From: Escallonia rubra
Lineage: Eukaryota; Streptophyta; Magnoliopsida; Escalloniales; Escalloniaceae
NCBI GenBank assembly: GCA_033065855.1
Contig: JAVXUO010000139.1
Span: forward strand, 1-64,000
Direction: 5' to 3'
DNA length: 64,000 nt
Shown here: in pieces, positions 14,401 to 29,400 of the stretch
Layout of the letters: each line of letters opens with the position of its first letter
How positions within the stretch are numbered: the first letter of the stretch is position 1
Position numbers and translations under genes: made by a program
Notes under the pieces: model-generated
Told to the model about the DNA's origin: nothing
The model's database searches: none
Seen by the model: only the letters and a program-made list of their open reading frames with translations

Positions 14401-17400
14401 CATCATAACCAGTCACCTCGGAATACCTATCAGGTTTGTTGATTGTCGATTCTGTATTTGTTGGGTTGCAATACACGAGCAGGAACACAATTCATTTGAT
14501 AACTCTCTTTTTCGTTCTAGTGTGCAATGGGGAAGCAAGCGATGGGTAATATTGCTTATAACCAGGCAAGTGGCCCTTTTTTATTTTCTGTACTTTGATT
14601 CTCCTAACCAGAAGGTGCTAACTGTAGTCATATAATTTTACGCGCATGTCTCAGAATTTAATTTTTAGCTTGTTGCACTTCCAAGTATTGCTGTTATAGT
14701 TGTTGAGATCACCGTGCCTACCTGATGTGGAACCAATAGGACGAAAAACAGAGGAGGAGAATATTATAACTTCAATTTATCAAATGGTACTTAATCCCTT
14801 ATAACAGGGGTCCTTTTCTAGTACAAAATAAAGAATAATAAGGAACTATATTGATCAGATCCTCATTGACTCAGTTTTATCCATATGAATTTGACTAAGT
14901 CTTACATCTTTTTCATTACTGAAATATGAAATCCCAAATATATTCTCTTACTGAAGTAGACTTAGATGAGATCTTAGTTGCACAAAGCGGGAGCGGGAAC
15001 GGGGGCGGGGGAGCGTAAGCACCAAGAGGAATTTGAGGTTGGGAGCGGCTTGAATAAATAAATGCGTAAAGAGTATTATCATTTGTTTAGTAGAGTTTAC
15101 ATTTACATAGCCAGCAACAACATACAAGGAGGCTTTAAGGACTTGAAGGAGGAGAGAAACAAGGAATTGAGTTGAAAAGGGATTGATTTTCAGGTATTCT
15201 CTCGCTTGTTCCATGCATCTCTATCCAGCTAACGGGATCGAGTTCCCATATTAGCTTGGGACGAGATCCCATGGAGCTCCTAACTTGGGATCGCAAAAGC
15301 GAGTTTCCGAGAGAGAAATGTCACCTTATTAGGAGTTTCCTGCAACTAAGGATGAGATCAAACACATGGATGTGCTTCGAGAACCTAGATTTAGTCTGCC
15401 AAGTCCTCTAATTAGGCCATGTTGGGTTCCCATCACTATCTCCCATCTGAACATAATTTAAATCGTTTGTATGTTATTTTCCGGTTTATGGATCATTATG
15501 AGAATGTCATTTGCATGATGCTGGCAAGAAGCCAACATTTCTGTTTAGGGCTTGCACCCTTTCAAGTCGGCAGAATAGTTACATCAGTTGCTACACTACT
15601 ATATTTTATTCGATAGTGATGTTATCGCCGCTAATACGCCTAAATTTGGAATGCGTTGAAAAATCTATATGAATAATGGTTTTTGGCATATATATCCTCT
15701 TCCTCCATCTTTTCATATCCTTACCTCAAGGAGGAGGAAAGATGTGAGGAGAATTTTTACTTTTTAGTTTTTTGTGGAGAAGTGTTTGACAGTGTTTGTT
15801 GGTTTGCAGTTAGGGAGGTTGGACACATTAATCTACCTTTTAGTGTATCCTCAACGGCCATTATTGACTACACGAACAATTGAGCTGGTTGGTACTCAAG
15901 ATATCCATTGTGGTACTTAATTATGGCATTTTAGTTACTAACGTTTATGTCCAGATAGTACAACCCTTTTCTTTTTCCCCCCCTGTGAAGGTTGGATATG
16001 ATAAGCTTGGAGCAGGGCAGAATGCAACAGTTGCAGTTATGAGCTATAGTGGCTACGACATAGAGGATGCTATAGTTATGAACAAATCATCTCTTGACCG
16101 TGGTTTTGGTCGTTGTATCGTAATGAAAAAGTACTTCTCAGTCTTCCTTATCGACTTACATAGTTGGGGCATTTTGCTCTCTGCATTTCCAAACTAGTTA
16201 GATTTTCTTAACAATTGTTTAATTTTTGTTCAACTTTCTAAATGTCTCACATTCTTTTTAATGAGCAGATTGTCTGCTGTATATCAGAAGTATGAGAACG
16301 GCACAGAAGATAGAATTATTAGACCCCATAGAGAAGGACACGATGCAGATAGAATGCAGGTGATATTGGTTGAGACGTACTTTTTCACTAGTACAGTTAT
16401 GTCTTTTTCTGCAGAGGAGTCTTTCATGGTGTGGCCAGGAGCGGATCCACCTTTGGTTGAAGGGAAGGGAGTTTTTACTAGCATTTTACCCACTAATTTT
16501 TGTATTTTGACCACCCTAAGATTTCTGAGTATCTTAAACTGCTCTTATATTTTGACTAGCTTACTGGTTCGACCTAGCTCCGCCATTGGTTGTGGCGGTG
16601 TGTGATGTTAAGCACATCAGAATCCCCACCATTTGGGCATTAATACACGTTCTTGATCGCCTTGGATGAGTTAAGCAGCCTGCATGTGAATCATACAGAT
16701 CTAGTAACTACGTTTCTTAATCCCAATGAAGAAACCCAGTCTGGAGTTAGCAGAAGTAATTTCACATGGAAAATAATATCTGCCAACACTGACCAGATCT
16801 TATCATTGACTTTCTCTTTATAGATGTGGCTTTTCCAAGGAGTTAAGTAGCCTGCGTGTCAATCATATAATATATTAATAACATATGGTAATCGCAATGA
16901 AAAAACCCAGGCTGAAGTCGGCAGAAGTAAATGCTCTCTAGTTTTTGCCGGCATGCTTTGTTTTCTGTGGAGAATATTATCTGCCAACACTAAATAAGGA
17001 GAAATCTTATTGTTGACTATCTCTTTATATATTTGGCTTGATCACTTGATTCTCAGTTCGAGAAACTTGTATTCATATTATCCTGCTACCTATTCTACCC
17101 CTTCTGTAGATTTTGGATGATGATGGACTTGCTGCTCCCGGAGAAATAATCAGGACAGATGACATTTATATCAATAAGGAGTCCCCTGTTATTACGAGTA
17201 GTAGGTCAAGTATCTCACCTAAGGGATTGCCTAATAGGTTGGTATTTACCTTTTTCTTGATATTCGTTTTGGCAATTCATATTTCTCACGTCTAGTGCTA
17301 CATTTAGTGCATATAAGCCCAGCAGACAAGTCTACATGGGTCCGAAAGGGGAGACAGCTGTTGTGGATAGAGTAGCTCTCTTCTCCGACAAGAGTAACAA

Positions 17401-20400
17401 TAAATGCTTTAAATTTATGATTCGTCATACTCGGAGGCCTGAGGTAATGGACGTGATCTTATGGAACTTAAAGAGTATTCTCAACCATTGGTCTTTTTTA
17501 ATTCCTGTACTGAATTCTTTGTCTATCAACTTAGGTTGGCGACAAATTTAGCAGCAGACATGGCCAGAAAGGTGTTTGCGGTACTATTATTCAACAAGAG
17601 GATTTCCCTTTCTCCGAAAGAGGCATATGCCCTGATTTGATCATGAACCCTCACGGCTTCCCAAGGTAATCCAATATATTTACTATACTTGGACAGGATT
17701 TGCTAGTATTAGAATAAAGGACTTTGGATGATTTACAGATAATTTTGTTGGGATTTGAAAGGACGACTTTGTACTTCATTGCAGTCCGTCCTTATTTCCA
17801 GCCTTGAGCAATAATTTATTTTTTATGAACTTACAGCATCTTTTTGTGAGTGGACGGGGGAAATACACTAGACTTCAGTGCACTGAGATTGATTGATGTT
17901 TGTCGCAATTATAACTACGTGAGAAATCCATAACCGTTGCCTAAAATTAGCGTCTATGAGGGAGTATTTTATGGCCTGCTTTTGCATATAACTTTCTTTA
18001 TAAGTATGTTAAGAGATTCCCCCAAGGGTGGTGTGTGTGTTAACCTGTGTAAACTAGAGGTATGTAAAAAACGGAACAAAAGAAGCTACCCAAAACTCAT
18101 CCATAAGAATGGGGCAATAAAAACTAGCTACACCATAGCCAGACAGAATTCATTTACAGACTTTAAAACAGGTACATTAAATAACGGAAGTCCGCTTTAA
18201 CCAAAAATACAGAAGACTAAATAAGTGAGCATGAAACCAATGCAAAGGTATTCCCACTCCGTCAAACTCGCCTGTTCTTTCTTTCCATTTGACCCTAAAT
18301 AGAGATGGTGGCACCAACTTCCATTACCATCGCAACTCCTGAGGCACTTTTATCTCACCCCACCCCACCCCATCCCACCCTCGAAGCATCCTTTTAACTG
18401 ACTTTGGCAATTTTAGTGTGTAATTATGGTAAATGTCACACAGGGCCTATAGACTAATAACAGAGCAATATATTTCTTTAGCCCTATCTGCAAGGGTGTA
18501 GCTGGTTTTGCCTGACTGGGCTGAGGTTGGTGCTCTGACTTGCCAACATTATCCCCTGAGTATTTTGTTTGCTTCCATTTGTATTTTCTGCCCGTCATCA
18601 TTTGGTTTCCAACTGCCTCCTTGTCATTCATGGTTCTGTAATCTTTGGATCTACCTTTGCCTCCCAGATCGTGGATTTTGGAGATATGTGGCACACGGAA
18701 CTTGTCTCGCCTTTGCTCTTTTTCGGGTCCTGGGTAACTTGTACAAAAAAAATATTGATCCTGGAACAATGCTCATCCTTATCGCTTTAATGAGGTTTAG
18801 TTAGCAAACTGCCTAAGGAGCATAAACATGTCTCCTTGTTTATCAAAAAATTAAATCAAGTAAAAGAGCCCTAGCTCTCTCCTCCTTTCCCATAAAGAAG
18901 ATTGAAAAGCAGGAACCCGTCACCAATGTCGAGGATGGCACCAACAAGGAGCGGTGTTAGTACTTCTTCTGATGATTTCAAGCCAACCGTGCGCCTCAAC
19001 AGCGAATGGTGACCATGCTGGAGCTACCCTTTGGTCGACGCTTACAGATCTCATTTTCCGTTGGAATTCGCTTGTATATGTATTCGGAGGCTGGAAAGGA
19101 AAATTGCAGTCTGCAAACAATAGGCGTTGTTATAGCGTATATATCATTTACATCAATCTGGAACGAAATTGTGTAGAAGTTACTGTGCTCTAGAGGAAAA
19201 CTAAATAAGGTTGACAGATTAAGGATGACCTTTCCAATTCAATCACAAGCTTAGCACATGTATTACGTGCCAGTTAAACGTGCACAGATTCACATTCATG
19301 TGGGTTTTGGTGTAAGTGGCAATTAGAGGGGCGAATATGGCATAGCGTGTGCAGGGTTTTACACCCTGAGATTAGTTCATAAAAACTGATATTGCAAGAA
19401 GAGAAATAAAAATCTGTTCTTAGATATCTCAGTTGGTTAAATTCGGAGCAAGCATCTTCTTTCAATGAATGCCTGAAATGACCGCTTCAAGTATAAGCAC
19501 ATAATATGAATATTCTTTAGATGTTGAGATGAAAGAGCTCTTGTTCTAACATTCTTTTAAACTATCCAATATTTGGAGACTTTTTTAACAAACTATGAGT
19601 AGTAGTCATGTTGTGATGATCAAAGTTCAAATATAGCTGAGTGGACAAAAATACCCCTAACTGCCTTTTCTGTTCCCCTTTTCCCTCTTCGGCAATACCA
19701 CCACCACCAACCACCGCCACCTCCACATCACCATAATCACTATTGCTTTCACCTCAAGATCCTCACAACCATGGGCCACCATAAACCACAGCCCAAATAA
19801 CATCAAATTCCAGATCTCCATTAATAACCAGACAGAGGTCGAGTACTGCTGGAGATGACAAACTCCCTGTTTCCATCGTCCCATAATACATGACTTGAAT
19901 AATGATAAGACATGTTCCAGAGTCTTTCAGACAAAGCAATTGAATTTTCTCCTGCTATTAACTTAGAAATGAGTGCACTATAAATGCTTGGTTGTCATCA
20001 GAATGAGAGACAAATATAAAAGAGCTTGCATGAGTTTCAATTCGATAAAAAAGAAGAAAATCTGAAGGTAAGACGGAAGCCATGTTTTTACATCATCTGC
20101 ACAAGACTGCTGGAATACCAATTCCAATAGGGAATAAATGAGCAGGTGAATCAATAGCTATGTCCTGGAAGGGATCGGGAGACCACTGATAAAGAAGGGA
20201 CAATTTTGTGAGAAAAAGAAGAACAAACCCTATTTTAGTTCTTCAGAATTGGGACATCGTTATCAGAGGCATGGCCATTTAAAGAGGACCAATATGCAGG
20301 TGCTGGAAGTTTTTGTTGGTGGACGTGGTGATGGTATTGCCAAAGAGGGAAGAGGGGAATATAGAAGGCAGTTAGGGGTATTTTTGTCCGCTTAAGTCAA

Positions 20401-23400
20401 AAAGTGTTTGCTAAGGGTTGCCTTATCTATTACAGGAACAATGGACCTTTCAAACATTTATCGGTCTTAATTTCTGAAAGGAATGGATTATTGTCCTTGA
20501 TCTGTTTATTTATATTTAAAAGTACACGAAGAAGAAGGGTCATCACCAAATGAAACCAAATTATAGTTCTATGTTTAACTATATGTCTAGACTAATGAAT
20601 CTATTGCTTCTATTGTGCCACGGAATAAATCCTTCCAAGTGTTTCATATTTTAAATTTGTTCCTTTGGTGTTGAGAGGTAGATCATTTGCGTAATTTTCG
20701 ATGCATCATGCAATTCTGTTTTATTAAGTTCTATGTTTAACTAAATGTCTAGACTAATGAATCTATTGCTTCTATTGTGCCACGGAATAAATCCTTCCAA
20801 GTGTTTCATATTTTAAATTTGTTCCTTTGGTGTTGAGAGGTAGATCATTTGCGTAATTTTCGATGCATCATGCAATTCTGTTTTATTAAGTTTTAGTTTT
20901 AAATGTCCAGTGATAGCTGTACACTCAGTAAGGTGCATGAAATAGTTTCTAACAAGTTAATTATCAGTCGCATGACAGTTGGGAAGATGATAGAGCTTCT
21001 TGGGAGTAAAGCTGGAGTTTCTAGTGGTAAATTTCATTATGGCAGTGCCTTTGGGGAACAAAGTGGTCACGCGGACAGAGTTGAAGCTATAAGGTGCTTT
21101 ATTTCTCCTCTAAGGACTGTTGTCATCTATAGCTACAGTTCTGATAGACGTGCTTTGCTTATAACAGTGAAACCCTTGTGAAGCATGGATTTAGCTACAA
21201 TGGCAAGGACTTCATTTATTCAGGTTCCCTGTTTCTTTTCAAAGTCATGTCTCTAAGTTTATTACCCAGATATATCTGGTTGTCTTTGAAGTATCAGTAT
21301 TGGACAAACATGTTTTATGCAAGCATGAAATTTTAGCAGAATACGAACATTCGAACATTCTTTTCGTTGTTAATCTTTTAAGCGTTAATGACCTCATTAA
21401 TCTTGCACCATGTTTGGTGTTTATGAACTTCATTTGTGGTAAGTTCGTGTGATATTTCCTATTTTATATGGTGTTTACTCTCTCAGGAGCTCACGACTTT
21501 TATTTTCCTTGGAAAAACCTGTTAATGCTGCATTTTTGTCCAGTTATGCTAATGCTATAATTTACTTGTGTTCCGCTGTTATCCTTCATCACAATTCTAC
21601 AAATGGAGTTGCTAAATACGGCGATACTATAAGCTGTAATCTGCTAGGATTAATAGTATTAGCTAGTTCAGTATTTTGATCATTCTATCTTGTATTAGAT
21701 GCCAACTTTGCCTGTTAAAATATCTCTTTCATCACTGTAGCGCTTCTAAATTCAAAATTAGATTTTATGCAATGACACGGGTTAATGTTACGCTGGTGTG
21801 AGAACATTTCCTCTAACGTGGTTTTGGCCAGACCAGTGGTTGACTTGCAATAAAAACGGCTAGGTCGCACCTGGACTTTCCCTGACGACCCCGACCAGTG
21901 AAAACTAGAACAAGTGGCACGAGCACTTACAACTCTTCCCAAGAATCACAAACAAGTTCTTCCATGGGTGAAAAATCCAATATACCATCGGAGGCCTTTG
22001 CTGACAATGAACTAGCTAACAAAATACAGTAGAATCCTAAGAAGCAACCACAAAGTAAAATATCCTCACATACTAAAGATACCCTTCTGAGATCTTCAAG
22101 GGTTACATAATCTTTTCTTTTTGTTCGATATGTTCGTCAAAGGTGTGATAATCATGATGGTTTTGACAATTTTATAGAATTTACATCGACATCAGAGTAT
22201 TTGATTCTGAAGTTGATTGAGCAGGCCTTGTTGACTTGCAATTTTATATATTGGTGATGCTGCTATTTTGGACATTCTTCGATCTTTATTGCTTGCTGTC
22301 ATGATTTTTTAAGGAGTAATTTCTAAGACTGAAAGTGCTGATAATACTTCATTTATACTCATATTAATGTCTGTGCATGCTCGAGGATCTTCTTAACATA
22401 ACTGTAATGGTACTCTTGGTATAACCAAACAAGTTAAGCCCGCACATTCTAATTTTGTATGCACTTCCAACAGACCCCTATCGTGTTAGAATTTCCTCAA
22501 AAGTATTCTACAGAAACTTTCATTTGTTGGGCTTGTTATTTTTAAGTGGTGTAATAAAATTGTAGTTTCTAGCAAAATCTACCCTGTATGCTGTCTGGTA
22601 GCCTGTCTTTCATATTGGCTTTGTATTCGATTGATGAAGTCCTATGCACTAAGTTTTCATAGGATCAGTTTAGGAACCGTATGAGGTTTGCTTTAAATTT
22701 ACATGAACTTTGCTTCCAGTCACCCAATTCAGTGTTCATTTCCTTTAGTTCAGCTGGTGCCATTTGGATCCCAAAGTGGAGGACCTAACCTATGAGAGAC
22801 TACACGTGTATTCTTGTAACATGGCCCCATATCTTGTTTGGATGTTACTTCCAGATGATCATAACTTCTCTTTTCTTTTCAGGAATTACTGGTATGCCAC
22901 TACAAGCATATATATTTATGGGGCCAATCTATTACCAGAAGCTGAAACACATGGTAAACTCTAGGTCTTATGAAGCTCAGGCTTTGAAATATCAGATTCT
23001 CTTTTGCAGAAAAAATGTGTCGTGAACATCACGTGCCCATGCATTTTGAGGACAACTTACACGAATCTGAATATAAAAATCTTCTTTGAAGCAAAAATTA
23101 AAAGAAAAAAAATGTGGAGAGGAGGTTATATTTGCACTCGTATAAAGTTTTTGTTAATGTTTACATCACCTTTTGTTGGATGAACATTTAGCACGAACCA
23201 ATTAGTTGCTAGGTTCAATACAGTCATTTTTTCTTCTCACTGCTCACTTCTCAGTCAAACTATGTTAAGCCTTATGCAAACTAGTTGGATTGACTGCATG
23301 AATAGTTTGGGATGCATTTGTTGGAGTATCTAAATTAAACAAAAATAGAAGCACCAGTATACAAAGTCTCACGGAGGGTTGTAATGCTTGAACCAAGGTG

Positions 23401-26400
23401 CCCAAAAATGTTACGAGTCAACATACGAGATGCCAATAGCCGTGATAATGATACAGTGATGTTGAGCAGAGCATGCATCTTAAGCGGTCACAGTTTCTCA
23501 CAATTACTAGTCAGAGTCCAAACTTCTCATACAAGGGTAAATTAACCTTAACTATAGTTTGAGCCGAACACAGGAGAATCGTGATTTCATAATATCTGCT
23601 CCGTACTCTCAAGTTAACTGAGATAGAAACCATGAGCTGTTCATTATTCTTGTTTATGTAGGGTGTCTACTTAACTCGTGAAAGTGATCACCCCGACCTG
23701 TTGGACTTGATCAATCTCTGTGCCCAGGCCTTTGCCTCTTACGTTGTGATACATGTGACATTTTCTGTAGCATCAACAGCATTGGTTACTTTAGTTATCA
23801 TCTACTGTAGAAGACTAGTTTTTCCCAAATTTACGCAATCGAGTTTACGAGAACTCTTAGATCTTCTATAGTTGTTGCCTCCTTGAATTAGATCTCATGA
23901 AACGGTCAGAAGCACTAAACCGGTTCTGATTAGGTGAATGTTATTATTTGCTTTATATATTGCCTCCATTTTTGTGATGCCACGATGTAGCAACTAGTTA
24001 TTTGCACTTGGGGCCTCTTTGATATCGTTTGCAGTTATGGTTTTCAGTTTTCAAAATAGCAAAAACGAAAACCATTTTAGTGTTCATTTTTTACCAAATA
24101 GAGAGTGGGGTTTTTGAATCGAGTGTTGTCCATTTTTTGGTTTTCTTTTCTTGCATTTTTGGTTCTTTTCTGTTTTATTTTATCTCTTCGTGCTGTTGTG
24201 ACATCACTGCGCAGCAATCACCCACCAGCACCCACCACCTAACGTCAACCACTACCATCAACCCCAACCACCATGGGACAGAAGCTTTCCCCAGTTCAAA
24301 TCAATGCCTCTGCAATTACAAAATCTGTCATGGAGTCGAGGCTTTTATATGAATCGAAGCCCAAAGAATTTGACTCAAAGCCTCAAAGAAGAGGATATCA
24401 CCAATCTGATGATGTAAAAGGTCACCAGAGAATTGGAGATTGATGGAGCTAACATGGGCCCCTTGTAATCGCAGCGTGGTGGTGGAGGTGTGTTGGAGGT
24501 AGTGGGTGTGGTGGTGGTGGAGGCTGGACTGAAGCCAGTGGGCTCAGTTTTGGTGGTGATGGCTGCTGTTGCGGTAGGTATTGTGGGTGCGGAGGTGGAA
24601 GGGAAGGCGAGGAGTCTGGGCTTAGTTATGGTGGCCGTGGTGATGGTAGTGCCAGTGCTGGTGGTAATGGTATGGTGGTGGTGGTGATGGTGACGGTGGT
24701 GCTGATGGTAACGGGCAAGGTTCTGGTGGTGGTGATCAATGGAGAAGAGGGTTGATAAAAGGATTTGGTTTTGCTTCCAATAAAGTTTGAGCAGGTGATC
24801 TCAAATTGAAAACCACAGTTGAAACCAAAACTACTCTCTGGAGTTTAAAAGAACAAGCCAAAAATGAAAAAGGTTTATAAAGAAAACTAAAGAAACTAGT
24901 ATACAAAGGTTTTTTCACCACTTTTTAAAACTAGAGGAAAAACTGAAAAAAAGTTTCAACACTACCGTAATGTACAGTAGGGAGTATTCCTTTTTGATTG
25001 TGACCATCACAATTCTTCAATTCTACATAACAGAGGGGGTTCAATCTTCGACCTTTAAGCCTAATGACATCTGCATTGTTCCTTTTACCATCAGGTCCTA
25101 GACAAAATGCATGCTCGAGGTAATGGGCCTCGTGTCATGATCACTAGACAACCTACTGAAGGGAGAAGTAAAAATGGAGGTATTATACTTCTCAAATTTC
25201 TTATGTGTAAACTTATCTTCATTTCAAATACTGCTATCATCTCCATTTTTGCAAAATTTGCAGGATTACGAGTAGGAGAGATGGAACGCGATTGTTTGAT
25301 TGCTTATGGAACTAGCATGTTAATTTACGAGCGGTTAATGATCTCAAGCGATCCTTTTGAGGTTCAGGTGTGTCAGATGACACTGGGAATCTTCATGTTT
25401 TTCCTTCCTTTGAGCAAGTCATACCTTCATGTCCGTCCTTCAACATCATGAGCATGGTGTTCACGTTTTTCTTCTGAATTTTGTGGAACTCGTATGCTCG
25501 TAACTTCTAAACAGTAATATAAATGGTCCTGACCTCCCTGCAGAAATCTTATGGAAGATGTAATTCCAAGTTGTTAGAACTGTAATGCATCTTTTCTTCC
25601 CAATTTAAACATGTCAACTTGGTCTGGTTATAGATCATCCACGTGCCATGCTTAAGGTTTCCATGCTATACCGAGACAACCATTTGCTGTTGTCTTTCAA
25701 TCATTTCTATCCTTCTGTGTCTAGCTTAAGAATTAGTGTTGGTACAGGTTTGCAGAAAATGTGGTTTGCTTGGATATTACAACTATAAGCTGAAAACTGG
25801 CATTTGTTCAAAGTGCAAAAACGGGGAAAATATCTCTAGCATGAAGTTGCCATATGCATGCAAGCTCTTATTCCAGGTAAATTAATTACTAATCTATTCG
25901 TGGAGATTCTTTAGATTTGCAATCATTACAGATTCTAAATTGTTGTATGATGTAACACAACCTGTTTTCCTTTCCCCTCACTTTTTGGTATTTCAGGACA
26001 GGTTTTAATGATACGTTATTCCAAATGTTCATATTAACTTGTTCCGGATGTTCACTAAATCAATTATAAAGTAGATGACAGGTGCTGTAAAGTCCATTCA
26101 CAAGAAAAATTCTCTCTCTCTCTCTCTCTATCTAATCAGTAAAGGTGGCCGAATCATAGTACACTAAGTGTCACATCTTTATGTAGTGGCTATTTTATCT
26201 TTAGGACAGAATGATACTTGATGATTCTGTTCCCTGTCGGCAGAACTTAAATTCCATTGTACTAAATTTGATTTGCAAGTGGGTGGCCATTTGGTTCCAA
26301 CAAGGTCGTACAAAGAGCAATTTTAGATTAGTTGCTACTGGAGCAATTCCAATGATAAGATGAGAGCCAATGTTTACAGAAATGGCTAGACTTTTCAAGC

Positions 26401-29400
26401 TTCGGTGTGAGTCATGGCAATGAGTTTGTGGAATATGTTGAAGCAAGGGCACACAACCTAATCCCACACTGGCGAGGGCTTTGGTACCTAGTTCCATTGT
26501 TCCTCGCGCAGGCTCTCAGATGGAGTGGTCATGAGAGGAACTATGAAGACTGACGAAAAACTTGGTTCTTAATGTAGCAAGACTGGTAGATGTGGGCGGA
26601 GGATGCTGTAAAGGAGGTGTTGAAAGCAAGACCTTACTGAAAGTAATGAGTTGGAGTCGGAGGGAACTAGGATGTGGTAGATTCATAAATGAGGAGGCAA
26701 ATATTAAGGTGTGTGTGAGGTGGTACTCCTGGGTCACACAAGTGCGGCTAAGGATGGCAATATGACTCATAGCGAATGGGTACCCTGCCGACCTGTGCTG
26801 ATTTGAGCAGGTGAATCTGTCTTTGACCTTGTTTAAGGACTGTTTTGGTACAGAAATGGGAACTTGGTTTTGGTCTGGAGCAGGTACCGCCTCGATTCCT
26901 TCGCGTTATGTGTTCATATCGTTGATTTCTTTGTTACAGTAACTTCTGAAATTCGAGGCCATTGACCTTCAGAACTTTTTGAGTATAGGATATGCCATTA
27001 CCCCTATTATCTACCTCCACGCAAAGAAAGAGTCCTCGAAGTTTGTTTAAGTAGCCCTTTTCTCTCTATTTGCGTATGCATCTACCCCTTCCCTTGGCTT
27101 TCTGTCCATTTCTCCATTTGCAACTTAAATGTGAGCGATTAATGGTGGAAATGCACACAAAGTATGACTTACCCTAAAGTGAAAATAGGAGAAACACTTA
27201 TCCAGTGAGGTAACTCGGTGATAAACACTCCCACTCTCAGTGCTCTCTAGCTCCAAACCCCTGCCACCTCCAGTCTATCATTCAAAACCACCATCACCAA
27301 CCATTGCAGAATCACTGTTGTTTTTACCCATCAAAGTGCACCCCAAACCAACAACACTACCATTACCACCATCGATCCAAAGGAAATCCACAAACAATAT
27401 CAGTTGAGCCACACTCACCTGCACGACCGCGCAATCTTTCTCTCTCTGACCCCACCCTGGCTATCACTCGTAGGCTCATGTTTTTCTGGTGTAGGTGTAA
27501 ACAGGGGGCAGTGGGAAAAGTCAACCTAAGGAGCTAGCTATTCTAGCGAGGGAAGTCATGCCTGTAAAAGCCCCAGAATATCCCCTTCCCTAGCCGATGT
27601 GGGACTGCATAATTGGCATTTGTTTCAAAGCCTTACATCTCTGCAAGGGGGCTACTGGCTCCTCAGGCATGTTGACCACTGTTGGGACTTCTGAGGTACT
27701 ATTGGCGTGGATGCAAACCATGAGTAATGTAGAATCTGCCAGGCTGGGAATGGGGCAGCTCTGATCCCAGTTGATGCAAACAGGGGCAATGGGAGAGCTC
27801 AACCTGAAAAGCTTACTATCCAAGTGAAGGAAAGCCCAAAAACCCTTGCCTAGAGGTTGGGGGATTGCATCCGATTCCAGTTCGCTCCTGCAGTTCAGTG
27901 TCATCGAATTATTGCCACCGTCAGGTTCTGCACATATTGTCCTTTCTCCCAGACTATCTTTTCCCGCTTGAGGTTAGGAGCAACTATGTAGTGGTGTAAC
28001 GTTAATGGTTGTGAGTGGTGCTGGTAATGGGGGCGGTGGCATGGAATGAACTTAAAGGGGGGAAAAAATAGATAACCCCTTTTTTCTGCTCTGAGATTGT
28101 GGATAGCGCCTCGGCATGACTATCAACATGACCTCTTCAAACTGAAATTGGATTGAAAATTAACAAAAAGTCTTGGTCCGCACGGGCATATTTAGGAAAA
28201 AAGGCCACTTTTAACAATCTTGAAACATGAAGGGCTCAAGCAAAAGAGAGGCTAATAAATTGTGGTGATTTGGCTCTGAGAGTGAAACCTTTTCAAAATT
28301 CAAAGGCACTATACATAGCTTATTATGCCGAACCACCCAACTGTTTACCTCTACTCTGGACATATTCGAAGAAATTCTGACCACCGGTGGGAATGGTTTG
28401 TGGGTTCCGAACGGCTATAGCGGCTGCCCTGGCCTTCCAAGTTCCAAAGTTATTTGTTTGGCCTTTTTATGAATTTACTTGTGCGCCAAGCCCTTCTGTA
28501 AGTTTTTCATTTAATTCTCCTTCTAAAATGGTCAGGTGCAAGCCATGAAAGGAGGATCTGAGTCATTTTATGGAGATCCTTTTCTTACGTGTATTCTTCC
28601 TCCTTGATTTGAAATTTAATCACCCACGTGGATACTACAATTAACCACGATCAGCCCAACACCACCATCATAAGCAACCACTGCCACTGCATCTGCCCTT
28701 AGATGAACAAAACGCGTGCGGCATAATTCTCAGGACCATTTACTGGCTGGTCAACAGGGAATTGGCCGATTCAACAGGGAATCGGCCACTACACCGGTTC
28801 GGCTGTCCATTTGGATCGTATAAGCTGCTGAACCGGTCAAAACCAGATGAACCGGCCTTTATTCTGGAGCAAGCAGGTGGTCCTGACCAAATAAGCACAG
28901 CCCATTAACTTACTAAACTGTGACATAATGGTTCTCCCAGGATTTGATCGTCAGTATGGAGGCTGGCCAGCAATGTCTTTACCCGCTGAACCAAGCACAA
29001 AGTTGTTAGTAAAAACCTATAGACTCTTCAAAATGCGTGAAGTACCGTTGTCCGACAATGGACACTTGGACATGGGTATGGGATATGTATCCGACACATC
29101 TTGTAGGATATGCTACTACGAACTCTATCTGATAGTTATAAAAATTCTATATTGCTTTGATATAAGTATTCAATTAACACGTGCGTCAGGTAAATTACCG
29201 TTCTATATTGCTTTGATTTTATGGACTAGGTACGAGTGTCAGAATTGGACACATATCCAATTCTGACACTCGTACCTAGTCCATAAAATCTGCAGTATCT
29301 AATATTTAGATACTAGTCACCCTATTACGATAAACTGTATTTAGTACAAACAGTTGAACTGATTGACCCACCAGTTGAACCAATGAAGCATGAACAAGTC

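Larger units (their letters stand above)
17666..20967 (+). other. NRPC2 intron, 3.3 kb, with element and tandem duplication
   Basis: The donor GTAATC splits the codon after ...MNPHGFP and the acceptor ATCAG precedes [12 protein letters not shown]. It contains an inverted-repeat element (19,641-20,392) and a near-perfect tandem duplication (20,566-20,889). The duplication ends only 78 bp before the acceptor. Open frames at 18,413-18,804 on either strand are unrecognised. Confidence 0.8.

Noticed and set aside
26740-27010. hAT-like element starting TAAGGATGGCAAT
   Set aside because: The start resembles known plant hAT ends, but I could not find a matching inverted end or target duplication.
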